From contig DASRPD010000044.1 of NCBI GenBank assembly GCA_035646535.1, positions 1-64,000 of the forward strand: a DNA stretch of 64,000 nt, written 5' to 3'. Position 1 is the first letter of the stretch. The number at the start of each line of letters is the position of its first letter. The stretch is from DASRPD01 sp035646535 (GTDB lineage Bacteria; Actinomycetota; Acidimicrobiia; IMCC26256; JANYLB01). Shown piece after piece: positions 50,104 through 58,319 of the stretch. Position numbers and translations under genes: made by a program. The notes beneath the pieces were generated by a model. It was given only the letters and a program-made list of their open reading frames with translations, searched no databases and was not told where the DNA came from.

Positions 50104-50361
50104 TCATCCGGCCCCCCATGTGCCTTCGGCCCAGGGCTCCCCTCCCTCGGGACCAAGCTCGTTCAGCAAGTCCGGGAGCAACGCCGCGCGCACCTCGAAC
50201 CAGGCGTCGCGCATCTGGTCGAGCGACTCGAACGGAAACGGCGGCATCTGGCCCTGTTGCGCGGGTCTTGGTGGTCCGACCTTGAACAGAAGGCGCGCCA
50301 TCGGATCGGTCACCCATCGGCTCGAGTCGGAGCTGGCGGGCCGCTTGCGGAGCTGTGCCAT
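50104..50361 (-). CDS. Small hypothetical protein
   Basis: 85 residues. A GGAGGAGA ribosome-binding site lies a few bases before the ATG, which makes it a credible gene. The central part, FPFESLDQMRDAWFEVRAAL, is amphipathic helix; N and C ends are flexible. No membrane segment or known motif. It lies downstream of tRNA-Val on the same strand, separated by 215 bases without recognisable genes. Confidence 0.5.
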   Translation of the reverse strand: MAQLRKRPASSDSSRWVTDPMARLLFKVGPPRPAQQGQMPPFPFESLDQMRDAWFEVRAALLPDLLNELGPEGGEPWAEGTWGAG

Positions 50362-50576
50362 CGGGATCTCCTCCAGTTCTCTTCGCCGCAGCGCTGCGTG
50401 CTCGATCTCGCTCGGGGAGCCGCGGGCTACGCACGCCTGATCATGTCCCGTGACGCCAGAGGGGTCAGAGAAGGACCTCTCCCGAAGCCATGATCGTCGG
50501 CGGCACCGCTCCGAACATCTGATCGACGATCAGAGGACCGTCGTACGGGCTCGTGTCGGCGCTTCCTCGTCTCAGA

Positions 50577-50652
50577 TGGTGGGCGGTAGGCGACTTGAAC
50601 GCCTGACCCCTTCCGTGTCGAGGAAGTGCTCTGCCAGCTGAGCTAACCGCCC
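50577..50652 (-). tRNA. tRNA-Val (anticodon GAC) with C33
   Basis: Full cloverleaf on the minus strand: acceptor GGGCGGT/ACCGCCC, D-arm GCTC...GAGC, anticodon stem CTTCC/GGAAG and T-arm AGGCG-TTCAAGT-CGCCT. The discriminator is A and CCA is encoded at 50577-50579. The 7-base anticodon loop reads TCGACAC, giving anticodon GAC for valine. Position 33 is C where nearly all elongator tRNAs have U. The stems are intact, so it does not look like a decayed gene. Confidence 0.92.
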
Positions 50653-50684
50653 TGGCGGCCGGATCGAGTCCGGACGAGACGCTG

Positions 50685-50711
50685 AGTCTAGTTGACGGAA
50701 TAGTGATTCAA
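50685..50711 (-). promoter_or_regulatory. Candidate promoter of tRNA-Val
   Basis: On the minus strand, TTGAAT (50711-50706), 15 bases, then TAGACT (50690-50685). This would start transcription about 25 bases before the tRNA 5' end. The spacer is 2 bases short of ideal, so the call is moderate to low. Confidence 0.4.
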
Positions 50712-50784
50712 GCGGGGCCGAGACGTGCCGATATCAACTGTGCGGAGGTCTGGGGAGGCCCGAGACGGACGAGAGTGGGAGCCG

Positions 50785-52107
50785 ATGGATCGGACGAGAC
50801 GACCCCGGCTGATGATCTGGCTCGGCGCCGCCGCGGCCATCATCCTCGTCGGCGCGGCGTGCGCCCCGCAGACGGCGCCGCCGGCGCCGGCGCCGGCGCC
50901 TGCCCCTGCGCCCCCGTCCGCAGCGCTCACCAACCCGCCCGCCAACGCCTGCCCGGCGAGCGCCGGTACAGGCGCCGGATCGGGGTCCGGCTCGAGCGCG
51001 GCCACATCCACACTGGCTCCCGCCGAAGCTGCCGTCGACGCGGTCGAGAGCTACGAGGCCGCGGCCGACGTGCCCGCCGAGGCGGTACCGATCGTCACGG
51101 TCGAGGAGACCCCCAACGGACCGAGCGTCGAGACCCACGTCGTCGACTCGGCCGCCGAAGCCGCGGCCGTCGCGGTGGACGGGGCCCAGGGCGACGACCT
51201 CGTCGCGGTCGAAGCGGACGAGATCGCCACCGCGGTCGCGAGCAACGACCCGTACCGTCCCTCCCAGTGGGGTCTGAACAGCTCGCCGTTCGAGGCTGCG
51301 TGGGGCTCCTCGAACGGAGCGGGCGTGATCGTCGCCGTCGTCGACACGGGCGTCAACCACCTCCATGCCGACCTGTCCGGTCAGGTGTACGAGGGCTGGA
51401 CGTTCCTCGGCGGGCTCAGCCAGATCGGCGCCCCCGACGGGCACGGGCACGGCACCCACGTATCGGGCACGGTCGCGGCCCTTGCGGGTAACGGCGTCGG
51501 CGTGACCGGCGCCGCCCCCGGCGCCAAGATCCTCCCGGTGCGCGTGCTCGACGCCAACGGCTCCGGCTGGTACTCGGATATCACCCAGGGGATCACGTGG
51601 GCCGCCCAACACGGCGCACGCGTCATCAACATGAGCTTGGGCGGGCCGTCACCGAGCAGCTCGCTCGACGCGGCCATCAGCTACGCGCGCGGCTGCGGCG
51701 TGGTGGTCGTGGCCGCCGCGGGCAACGACGGTGACTGCGCGGGCACGCCCAACGGCGCGTCCTACCCCGCCGCCAGCACTGGCGTCATCGGCGTCGGCGC
51801 GATCGACTCCTCGCTGGCTCGGGCATGCTTCTCGGACGTCGGGAGCTACGTCGACATCGCCGCACCCGGCGCCGGCATCTGGTCCACGACCTCCGACGGT
51901 GGCTACGCATCCTGGAGCGGCACGTCGATGGCGACACCGCACGCGGCCGCGGCCGCGGCGATCGTGATCGGCTCGCACCCGGCGTGCACGGCTGCGGGCG
52001 CGGACGCTCGGATCCTCACCGGCACCACGGCCCTCGGCGCGCCGACAACCCACGTCGGCTCCGGGCTGGTCAACCCGCTCCAGGCCAGCCAGATCGCGGG
52101 CTGCTGA
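50785..52107 (+). CDS. S8 (subtilisin-like) serine protease lipoprotein
   Basis: 440 residues from the ATG at 50785. Lipobox ILVGAACAP, then an Ala/Pro linker and an acidic propeptide-like region to about residue 150. The protease domain has the full triad: VVDTGVN (Asp187), HGHGTHVSG (His222) and SGTSMATPHAA (Ser381). Cysteines in YARGCGVVV, GDCAGTP and RACFSDVG may form disulfides. Surface-anchored protease, possibly for nutrient use or surface-protein processing. It diverges from tRNA-Val and converges on the permease gene. Confidence 0.9.
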   Translation: MDRTRRPRLMIWLGAAAAIILVGAACAPQTAPPAPAPAPAPAPPSAALTNPPANACPASAGTGAGSGSGSSAATSTLAPAEAAVDAVESYEAAADVPAEAVPIVTVEETPNGPSVETHVVDSAAEAAAVAVDGAQGDDLVAVEADEIATAVASNDPYRPSQWGLNSSPFEAAWGSSNGAGVIVAVVDTGVNHLHADLSGQVYEGWTFLGGLSQIGAPDGHGHGTHVSGTVAALAGNGVGVTGAAPGAKILPVRVLDANGSGWYSDITQGITWAAQHGARVINMSLGGPSPSSSLDAAISYARGCGVVVVAAAGNDGDCAGTPNGASYPAASTGVIGVGAIDSSLARACFSDVGSYVDIAAPGAGIWSTTSDGGYASWSGTSMATPHAAAAAAIVIGSHPACTAAGADARILTGTTALGAPTTHVGSGLVNPLQASQIAGC

Positions 52108-52110
52108 GCG

Positions 52111-54696
52111 TCACTCGGTCGCGATTGCCTCGAGCACATCGAGGCGAGACGCGCTCCACGCGGGGATCATCGCGGCGATGACCCCGGCGATGGCGAAGAC
52201 CACGACGAACAGACCGAGCTGGGCGACCGGAACGCTGAGCCGGTCGACGAACTGGTCACCGAGCGCGGTGACCACCGCCCATCCCCACACCAGGCCGACG
52301 ACCACGCCGACGAGGCTGCCGATGATGGCAATCACGACGGCCTCGCCGCGGATCATGCGCCGCACCTGACGACGCGTCATCCCCACCACGCGCAGCAGGC
52401 CGATCTCACGGGTACGTTCGTAGACGCTCAGCATCAGCGTGTTCACAATCCCGAGGATGGCGATGACCTCCGAGAGGAACAACAGCGCGAGGAACACGTT
52501 GAGGAACTGATCGACTGTGGCTTCACGATCCAGCCGGTACTCGTCGACGGTGCTGACCTCGACGTTGGGGAACCGTGACGCGAGGACCAGCTCCAGATCG
52601 CGCCGGGCCGTGCCGACCTGACCGGGCTGCGCGGTGACGTAGACGAGCGTGTCCTGTTGCGCGCCGCCGAAACCGGCCTCGAACTCGTCCATCCCGACCA
52701 CGATGTCGACCGGGAACGAGCCCGAGACCCGCCGATGCTCGTACACGCCGACGACGGGCACGTCCTGGGGACCCAAGCGGGGGAACCAGATGGAAAGCCG
52801 GTCACCGACGGTGACACCGTAGGTCTCGGCGGTCGGCTCCGAGAGGATCACGCCACCATCGCCGAGACCCTCGGTGCCCCCGGCGGTGAAGCCGAGCGCG
52901 AAGACGTCATCGATGCCGTCGATGGTCGCGCCGGTGATCATCTCGGCCTGGCCGTTCACCTGCGCGTTGGCGAAGCGCAGCGCCACGATGGCATCGACCC
53001 CGGGAACGGAGCTGGCGATGAGCTCCACGCGGGGAGCGAAGGCCGTGAAGCCGGGTGCGCTGATGATGAAGTCGGCCCGGACGCTGTCGGTGAGCGAGCT
53101 GCGCACCGAGGACTTCACCGAATGGGCGAAGATCGAAACCAACGACACGAGGGCCAACCCGACGACCAGTGCGGCGGCGGTGGCGGAGGTCCGTCGCGGA
53201 TTGCGTTTTGCGTTCTCGCGGGCGAGCGTGCCGGTCACGCCGAGCACCGTCGGCAGCGGTCGCCCGACGAGCTCGGCGAGCCGCCGTACGAACAGCGGGC
53301 CGATCACGACCACGCCGAGGAAGACGCCGAAGCTGCCGACGAAGGTGACCGCCACCGCGTACTCGATCTGGAGGTCGGCGGTGAGGCCGAAGGCCATCGC
53401 CGCGATACCCGCGGCCAACACGAGCGTTCCGACGATCGCCCGGCGTATGAGCGGCGCGTTGCCCCTCGGCCGAAGATTCGCGATGGCGGCAACGGGGGGT
53501 GTGCGGGCGGCCCGCAACGCGGGCGCGAGCGCGGCGACGACCGTGACGCCAATACCGACGACCGCGCACGCCACGACGGTGCGGCCGATCACCACGGCGT
53601 CGGTTCCCGGCACCGTGAGCCCGATCCGAGGCAGCAACCACAACAGGAATTCGGCCAGGCCGATGCCCACGACGAAACCCGCCGCCGCCGCGATCAACCC
53701 GACGACTGCCGCTTCGGCCACGACCGAGCCGATCACCTGCCTCCGAGACGCGCCCAGCGCCCGCAACAACCCAAGCTCGCGGGTGCGTTGTGAGACGAGG
53801 ATCGTGAACGTGTTGAAGATGATGAACGCCCCGACGAGCAGGCCGACTCCGGCAAAGCCCAACAGCGCGTTGTTGAGGGTGTCGAGGAACTCGTCGACGG
53901 GCTGTTGGATCTCGGCGGCAACGTCGGCCGCGACGCTCACCTCGTACCCGGGCCCGAGTTGGCGCTCCAGGCTCTGTTGCACCGCGGCCGGCGTGGTCTC
54001 GGCGCCGACCTTCACGATCACCTGATCGACGAGCCCCTCGGCGTCGAACACCGCTTGGGCGGTGGCCGGATCGAACGCGGCGACGGTCAACGCACCGAAA
54101 TCGGTCGAGTCGCCAAGGCCGAAGAAGCCGACGATCTCGAACGACTCGGCCCCGTCGGCGGTGACGACGAGCACCTCGTCTCCGAGCTCGAATCCTTGGC
54201 GCTGGGCAGTACCGAGGTCGATCGCGACTTCGCCGTCGCGCTGCGGCGGGCGACTGGCCCCATCGCTCACGATGCGCAACGGGCCGACCGCACCGTCGAG
54301 CGACGACCAGGAGAACCCCAGGCTGGGGACTCCTCCCCGGGCGATCGTCTCCGAACCGTCGGCCTCGATCAACGGCGCGCTGCCGATGAGGGAACCTTCG
54401 GCCGCCGCGACGCCGGGCACGGCGCGCACGTCCGCAACGACGGAATCGGGCATGCGGGCGCGGCTGCCGAAGAGAACACCGTCGCCCCCGCCATCGCTGT
54501 CGAACGGCACCGCGGAACGCACGACGAGATCCACGTTCGCGGCGGTCTGCGCGAACACTTGGGAGAACGACTGCTTGAGCGTGTCGGTCAGGACGTAGGT
54601 GCCGCTCACGAACGCCACGCCCAACACAATCGCCAGCGCAGTCAGGGCGAGACGCACCTTCCGCGCGAAGAGACCACGGACGGTTGCCCTCCACAT
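52111..54696 (-). CDS. FtsX-type ABC transporter permease, large
   Basis: 861 residues from the ATG at 54696 (a Met 7 codons upstream is an alternative). Two repeats of periplasmic domain plus three-helix FtsX domain, and a first membrane segment at LALTALAIVLGVAFVSGTYVL. FILVSQRTRELGLLRALGASR-type phrases occur in both halves (RTRELGLLRALGAS and RTREIGLLRVVGMT), as expected for MacB/LolCE-like permeases. No ATPase subunit is adjacent, which is unusual. Role could be lipid, lipoprotein or peptide export; not determinable here. Confidence 0.85.
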   Translation of the reverse strand: MWRATVRGLFARKVRLALTALAIVLGVAFVSGTYVLTDTLKQSFSQVFAQTAANVDLVVRSAVPFDSDGGGDGVLFGSRARMPDSVVADVRAVPGVAAAEGSLIGSAPLIEADGSETIARGGVPSLGFSWSSLDGAVGPLRIVSDGASRPPQRDGEVAIDLGTAQRQGFELGDEVLVVTADGAESFEIVGFFGLGDSTDFGALTVAAFDPATAQAVFDAEGLVDQVIVKVGAETTPAAVQQSLERQLGPGYEVSVAADVAAEIQQPVDEFLDTLNNALLGFAGVGLLVGAFIIFNTFTILVSQRTRELGLLRALGASRRQVIGSVVAEAAVVGLIAAAAGFVVGIGLAEFLLWLLPRIGLTVPGTDAVVIGRTVVACAVVGIGVTVVAALAPALRAARTPPVAAIANLRPRGNAPLIRRAIVGTLVLAAGIAAMAFGLTADLQIEYAVAVTFVGSFGVFLGVVVIGPLFVRRLAELVGRPLPTVLGVTGTLARENAKRNPRRTSATAAALVVGLALVSLVSIFAHSVKSSVRSSLTDSVRADFIISAPGFTAFAPRVELIASSVPGVDAIVALRFANAQVNGQAEMITGATIDGIDDVFALGFTAGGTEGLGDGGVILSEPTAETYGVTVGDRLSIWFPRLGPQDVPVVGVYEHRRVSGSFPVDIVVGMDEFEAGFGGAQQDTLVYVTAQPGQVGTARRDLELVLASRFPNVEVSTVDEYRLDREATVDQFLNVFLALLFLSEVIAILGIVNTLMLSVYERTREIGLLRVVGMTRRQVRRMIRGEAVVIAIIGSLVGVVVGLVWGWAVVTALGDQFVDRLSVPVAQLGLFVVVFAIAGVIAAMIPAWSASRLDVLEAIATE

Positions 54697-54776
54697 CGCC
54701 CGGGGATTCTCTCCCATCCGCGCCCCGAACCGGTGCCGCGCTCCTACGATGGGCCCCGACACGGGAGGAATCGGTC

Positions 54777-55568
54777 ATGGGTTCACTGGACGGACAGCGC
54801 GCCGCGATCACCGGGGGCGCATCGGGAATCGGCCGGGCCACCGCCCGCGCCATGGCAACCGAGGGTGCCACGGTCGCGGTGCTCGACGTCGACGAGGCCG
54901 GCGCCAAGGAGGTCGCCGCCGAGATCGGGGGCCACGCCTACACCGTCGACGTCACCGACTTCGCGGGCGTCGAGGCGGCGCTCATCGACGCCTCCCGGGC
55001 GATGAACGGGCTCACGTTGCTGTTCAACAACGCGGGGGTCGGCAACATCGCACCCCTGCACGAGTACGAGCTCGACGAATGGGCCCGGATCGTGGCGGTC
55101 AACCTGACCGGCGTGTTCCACGGGTTCAAGGCCGGCGTGCCGCTCATCCAATCGAGCGGCGGCGGTGCGATCGTGAGCACGTCATCGATCAGCGGGACTC
55201 GACCGTCGGCGGGCGAGGCGCCGTACTCGGCGGCGAAGGCGGCGGTCGCGGCCATCACCGCGAACGCGGCGCTCGAGTACGGGCCCGACATCCGCGTCAA
55301 CGCAGTGGCTCCGGGCATGATCCGCACCCAGCTCACCGAACCACTGCTGGCCGGCCTCCCCCATCTCTCCGACCGTTACATCGCCGACACGCCGGTCGGT
55401 CGGATCGGTGAGCCCGAAGACGTCGCCGATCTCGTGGTGTTCCTCTGTTCGGATCGGGCGCGCTTCATCACCGGCCAGAACATCGTCGTCGACGGGGGCA
55501 TGACCCTGCACGGCGCGGGCGTGGACGGTGTCCTCGCCGACGTCCAGCGAATGCTCGGCAACACCTGA
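54777..55568 (+). CDS. Short-chain dehydrogenase/reductase
   Basis: 263 residues from the ATG at 54777, with the strong site GGGAGGAA upstream. Classical SDR: ITGGASGIGRATARAMA (cofactor), FNNAGVGNIAPL (NNAG), STSSISGTRPSAGEAPYSAAK (Ser and Tyr-x-x-x-Lys) and the C-terminal IRVNAVAPGMIRT. An Asp at the end of strand 2 (VLDVDEAG) favours NAD over NADP. Substrate unknown. It precedes the PhyH operon by 145 bases that contain a long inverted repeat, so it is probably a separate transcript. Confidence 0.88.
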   Translation: MGSLDGQRAAITGGASGIGRATARAMATEGATVAVLDVDEAGAKEVAAEIGGHAYTVDVTDFAGVEAALIDASRAMNGLTLLFNNAGVGNIAPLHEYELDEWARIVAVNLTGVFHGFKAGVPLIQSSGGGAIVSTSSISGTRPSAGEAPYSAAKAAVAAITANAALEYGPDIRVNAVAPGMIRTQLTEPLLAGLPHLSDRYIADTPVGRIGEPEDVADLVVFLCSDRARFITGQNIVVDGGMTLHGAGVDGVLADVQRMLGNT

Positions 55569-55586
55569 CCCACGCCCCCACCACCC

Positions 55587-55649
55587 CCACCCCGTTCCGG
55601 TCAGGTCTCGCGTTGGTAGGCAACAGGAGCCGTGACCAGAACGGGGTGG
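55587..55649. terminator. Long inverted repeat, probable terminator
   Basis: 17-base arms at 55587-55603 and 55633-55649 are complementary with a single mismatch (CCACCCCGTTCCGGTCA and TGACCAGAACGGGGTGG), around a 29-base loop. It lies 18 bases after the SDR stop and 64 bases before the PhyH start. There is no T-run, but the stem stability fits a GC-rich-genome terminator. It could equally be a small mobile hairpin. Confidence 0.55.
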
Positions 55650-55713
55650 CCCGCAGCCCTTGCGCGACGGCACCTCTCGGAGGTGGCCGGCGCGGGCCTA
55701 CGCTGGTCGCCCT

Positions 55714-56940
55714 ATGCATTTCGACGTGCGTACCCGGACCGACGGGCCCCGTCCGGTGATCGATCCGGCTGATTTCTTCGCCCACGATCTTCCCGCCGCG
55801 CTCGAGCGGGAAGCAGCCGGGATGGGCCCCGGGCTCGCCCTGATCGAGCCCCGGCCGCTGACGATCGAGATCGACGGCGAGACGTGGACCCTCGCCGCGA
55901 ACGCGTCGGACCAGCCCGGCATCTCGATCACATCGGGCCCCGACCCCGACGCCGCTCACCTCCGGCTCGTCACCACCCAGTTGGACGACCTCGTCCACGA
56001 TCGGGCCACACCGATGGCCTGGCTGTCGAGCGGCAAGCTCGACCAGCCGGCCGGTCGGCTCGCGGACCTGCTCGACTGGTGGGTGATCCTGCGGGCCGCC
56101 ATCGACGGTCAACCCATTCACACTCCCGGGGCGGTCACGTTCGAAGCCCGCAATGCCAGCCCCCTGGAACTCCACGCGGCGCTCCACATCGATGACGATC
56201 CGGCCGACCTGCGCCACTTCCTGCACGAAGCCGGCTATCTCCACCTCACCGGAGTCTTCGACGAGGCCGACATGGCCGAGGTGTCGGCCGACATGGACCG
56301 CGCTGCGCCCAGCTACTCCCCCGGCGACGGGCACTCCTGGTGGGCGCGCACCCGCGACGGCGCCGAGCAGGTCGTCCGCATGCAGTCCTTCGACACCCAC
56401 TCCGAGCGCACCGCGGCGATCATCGCCGACGACCGCTTCCTCGGACTGGCAGAGATTCCCGGCGTCGGCCACGAGTTCGGTGCGCGACGAGCGGACAACC
56501 GCATCGAGGCGCTCTTCAAGCCGCTCGGGGTCGTCGAGGGCATCTCGGACGTGCCCTGGCACAAGGACTGCAGCCTCGGTCGGCATTCCTATGAGTGCTC
56601 CTCTCTCACGGTCGGGATCTCGGTCACCGGCGCCGACGCGGACTCGGGCCAGCTCCGCGTCCTCGCGGGATCGCACCGCGCGCTGACCTGGCCGGCGTTC
56701 GTCCAGCGGGGCAGCGGCCTTCCCGAGATCGATCTGCCGACCCGCACCGGTGACGTCACGATCCACCTGAGCTGCACGACCCACATGGCCCAGCCGCCCG
56801 TGCACCGGGAGCGGCGAGTCATGTACACGGGGTTCTCGCTGCCCGTGCTCGATCCGGCCGCGGCCGCGGCGGGACGCGCCGGGTTGCGCGCCGTGCGGGA
56901 GTCCGCGCCGACCACGGTGTCCCAGCGACCCGCCGGATGA
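55714..56940 (+). CDS. PhyH-family dioxygenase with SCP2-like N-terminal part
   Basis: 408 residues from the ATG at 55714. The C-terminal half is a phytanoyl-CoA dioxygenase fold: LRHFLHEAGYLHLTGVF starts it, WHKDCSLGRHSYEC provides His283 and Asp285 of the iron triad, and the distal His lies in TIHLSCTTHMAQPPVH with Arg nearby. Residues about 30-140 (EIDGETWTLAAN, TPMAWLSSGKLDQP) look like an SCP2-type lipid-carrier domain. 2-oxoglutarate/Fe(II) hydroxylation at C2 of an acyl group is the expected reaction. Overlaps the next gene by 4 bases. Confidence 0.7.
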   Translation: MHFDVRTRTDGPRPVIDPADFFAHDLPAALEREAAGMGPGLALIEPRPLTIEIDGETWTLAANASDQPGISITSGPDPDAAHLRLVTTQLDDLVHDRATPMAWLSSGKLDQPAGRLADLLDWWVILRAAIDGQPIHTPGAVTFEARNASPLELHAALHIDDDPADLRHFLHEAGYLHLTGVFDEADMAEVSADMDRAAPSYSPGDGHSWWARTRDGAEQVVRMQSFDTHSERTAAIIADDRFLGLAEIPGVGHEFGARRADNRIEALFKPLGVVEGISDVPWHKDCSLGRHSYECSSLTVGISVTGADADSGQLRVLAGSHRALTWPAFVQRGSGLPEIDLPTRTGDVTIHLSCTTHMAQPPVHRERRVMYTGFSLPVLDPAAAAAGRAGLRAVRESAPTTVSQRPAG

Positions 56941-58319
56941 GCGACGCCGTCGGTCTCGTCGACGAGCTGGCCACGATCGTCGGCTCGGAGCACACACTCA
57001 CCGGCGACGCGATCAGTGACAACTACGCCCACGACGAGGCCCTCACCGTCACCTGGACAATGCCTGCGGTGGTCGCGCGCCCCGGCACGACCGCGCAGGT
57101 CGCCGCGATCCTGCGCCTCGCGAGCGCGCATGACGTCCCCGTGACCGCCCGCGGCAGCGGCACCGGCCTGTCGGGCGCGTGTGCACCCGAGGAATCCGGC
57201 ATCGTCGTGTCGTTCGAACGAATGAACCGGATCCTCGAAATCGACGACGACAACCATGTCGCGGTCGTCGAGCCCGGCGTCACGCTCGAACAGCTCGACG
57301 CCGCGCTCGCTCCCCATGGCCTCGTGTATCCGGTGTTCCCCGGCGAATACAGCGCGAGCATCGGCGGCAACGTGGCCACCAACGCCGGGGGCATGCGGGC
57401 AGTGAAGTACGGCGTGACGCGTCACCATGTGATCGGACTCGAGGTCGCGCTCGTCTCCGGCGACATCATTCGCACGGGGGGTAAGATCGTCAAGACGTCG
57501 ACGGGCTATGACCTCACCCAGCTCATCGTCGGTTCGGAGGGCACGCTGGCGCTCGTCACCGAGGCCACCCTCAGGCTCTACCCCCGCGCTGAGCACCAGG
57601 CGACCGTGCTCGCACCGTTCCCGACGGTCGAGGCAGTGACCGCTGCGGTGCCGCGCATCGTTGGCAGCGGGATCGGTCCCCTGATCCTCGAGTACATCGA
57701 CGTCCTCACGATGACGGCGATGACGGCAAGCTTCGGCGTGGAGCTCGGCGTCGCGCCCGAGATCAAGGAGACCGCGCTCGCCTATCTCGTCGTGATGATG
57801 GAACAGACCGATCCCGACCGCCTCGACGGTGACGTCGCTCGCCTGGCCGGCCAGCTCGCCGAGCTCGGCGCACTCGACGTGTACGTGCTGCCACCGCAGG
57901 CCGCGACCGAGCTGATCGACGCGCGCGAGAAGGCATTCTGGCTCGCCAAGGCAAACGGCGCCGACGACATCGTCGACGTCGTCGTTCCCCGCGCCGCGAT
58001 CCCGGCGTTCATGGCCCGCGTCGCCGAGCTCGCCGAGACATCAGGCTCGTGGATCGCGGGGTGCGGCCACGCGGGTGACGGCAACGTGCACCTCGGCGTG
58101 TTCCAGCCCGATGAGACAGCCCGCCACCAGCTGCTCCACGACGTGTTCGCCGCGGGCATGGCACTGGGCGGCGTGATCTCCGGCGAGCACGGCATCGGGC
58201 GAGAGAAGCAGCCGTATCTGGCCGCGCTCGAAGATCCGGTCAAGCTGGACCTCATGCGGCGCATCAAGACCGCGTTCGACCCGAGCGGCATCCTCAACCC
58301 GGGAAAGATCTTCACATGA
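56937..58319 (+). CDS. FAD-linked oxidase, GlcD/D-lactate dehydrogenase type
   Basis: 460 residues. The FAD-binding PCMH domain has PAVVARPGTTAQVAAIL, ARGSGTGLSGACAPE and GGNVATNAGGMRAVKYG. IVKTSTGYDLTQLIVGSEG follows. The C-terminal domain has CGHAGDGNVHLGVFQP and ISGEHGIGREKQPYL with metal/substrate histidines. It oxidises 2-hydroxy acids such as glycolate, D-lactate or longer chains. 4-base overlaps on both sides place it between a hydroxylase and a TPP-dependent lyase, which suggests a 2-hydroxy acid substrate made by the first enzyme. Confidence 0.9.
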   Translation: MSDAVGLVDELATIVGSEHTLTGDAISDNYAHDEALTVTWTMPAVVARPGTTAQVAAILRLASAHDVPVTARGSGTGLSGACAPEESGIVVSFERMNRILEIDDDNHVAVVEPGVTLEQLDAALAPHGLVYPVFPGEYSASIGGNVATNAGGMRAVKYGVTRHHVIGLEVALVSGDIIRTGGKIVKTSTGYDLTQLIVGSEGTLALVTEATLRLYPRAEHQATVLAPFPTVEAVTAAVPRIVGSGIGPLILEYIDVLTMTAMTASFGVELGVAPEIKETALAYLVVMMEQTDPDRLDGDVARLAGQLAELGALDVYVLPPQAATELIDAREKAFWLAKANGADDIVDVVVPRAAIPAFMARVAELAETSGSWIAGCGHAGDGNVHLGVFQPDETARHQLLHDVFAAGMALGGVISGEHGIGREKQPYLAALEDPVKLDLMRRIKTAFDPSGILNPGKIFT

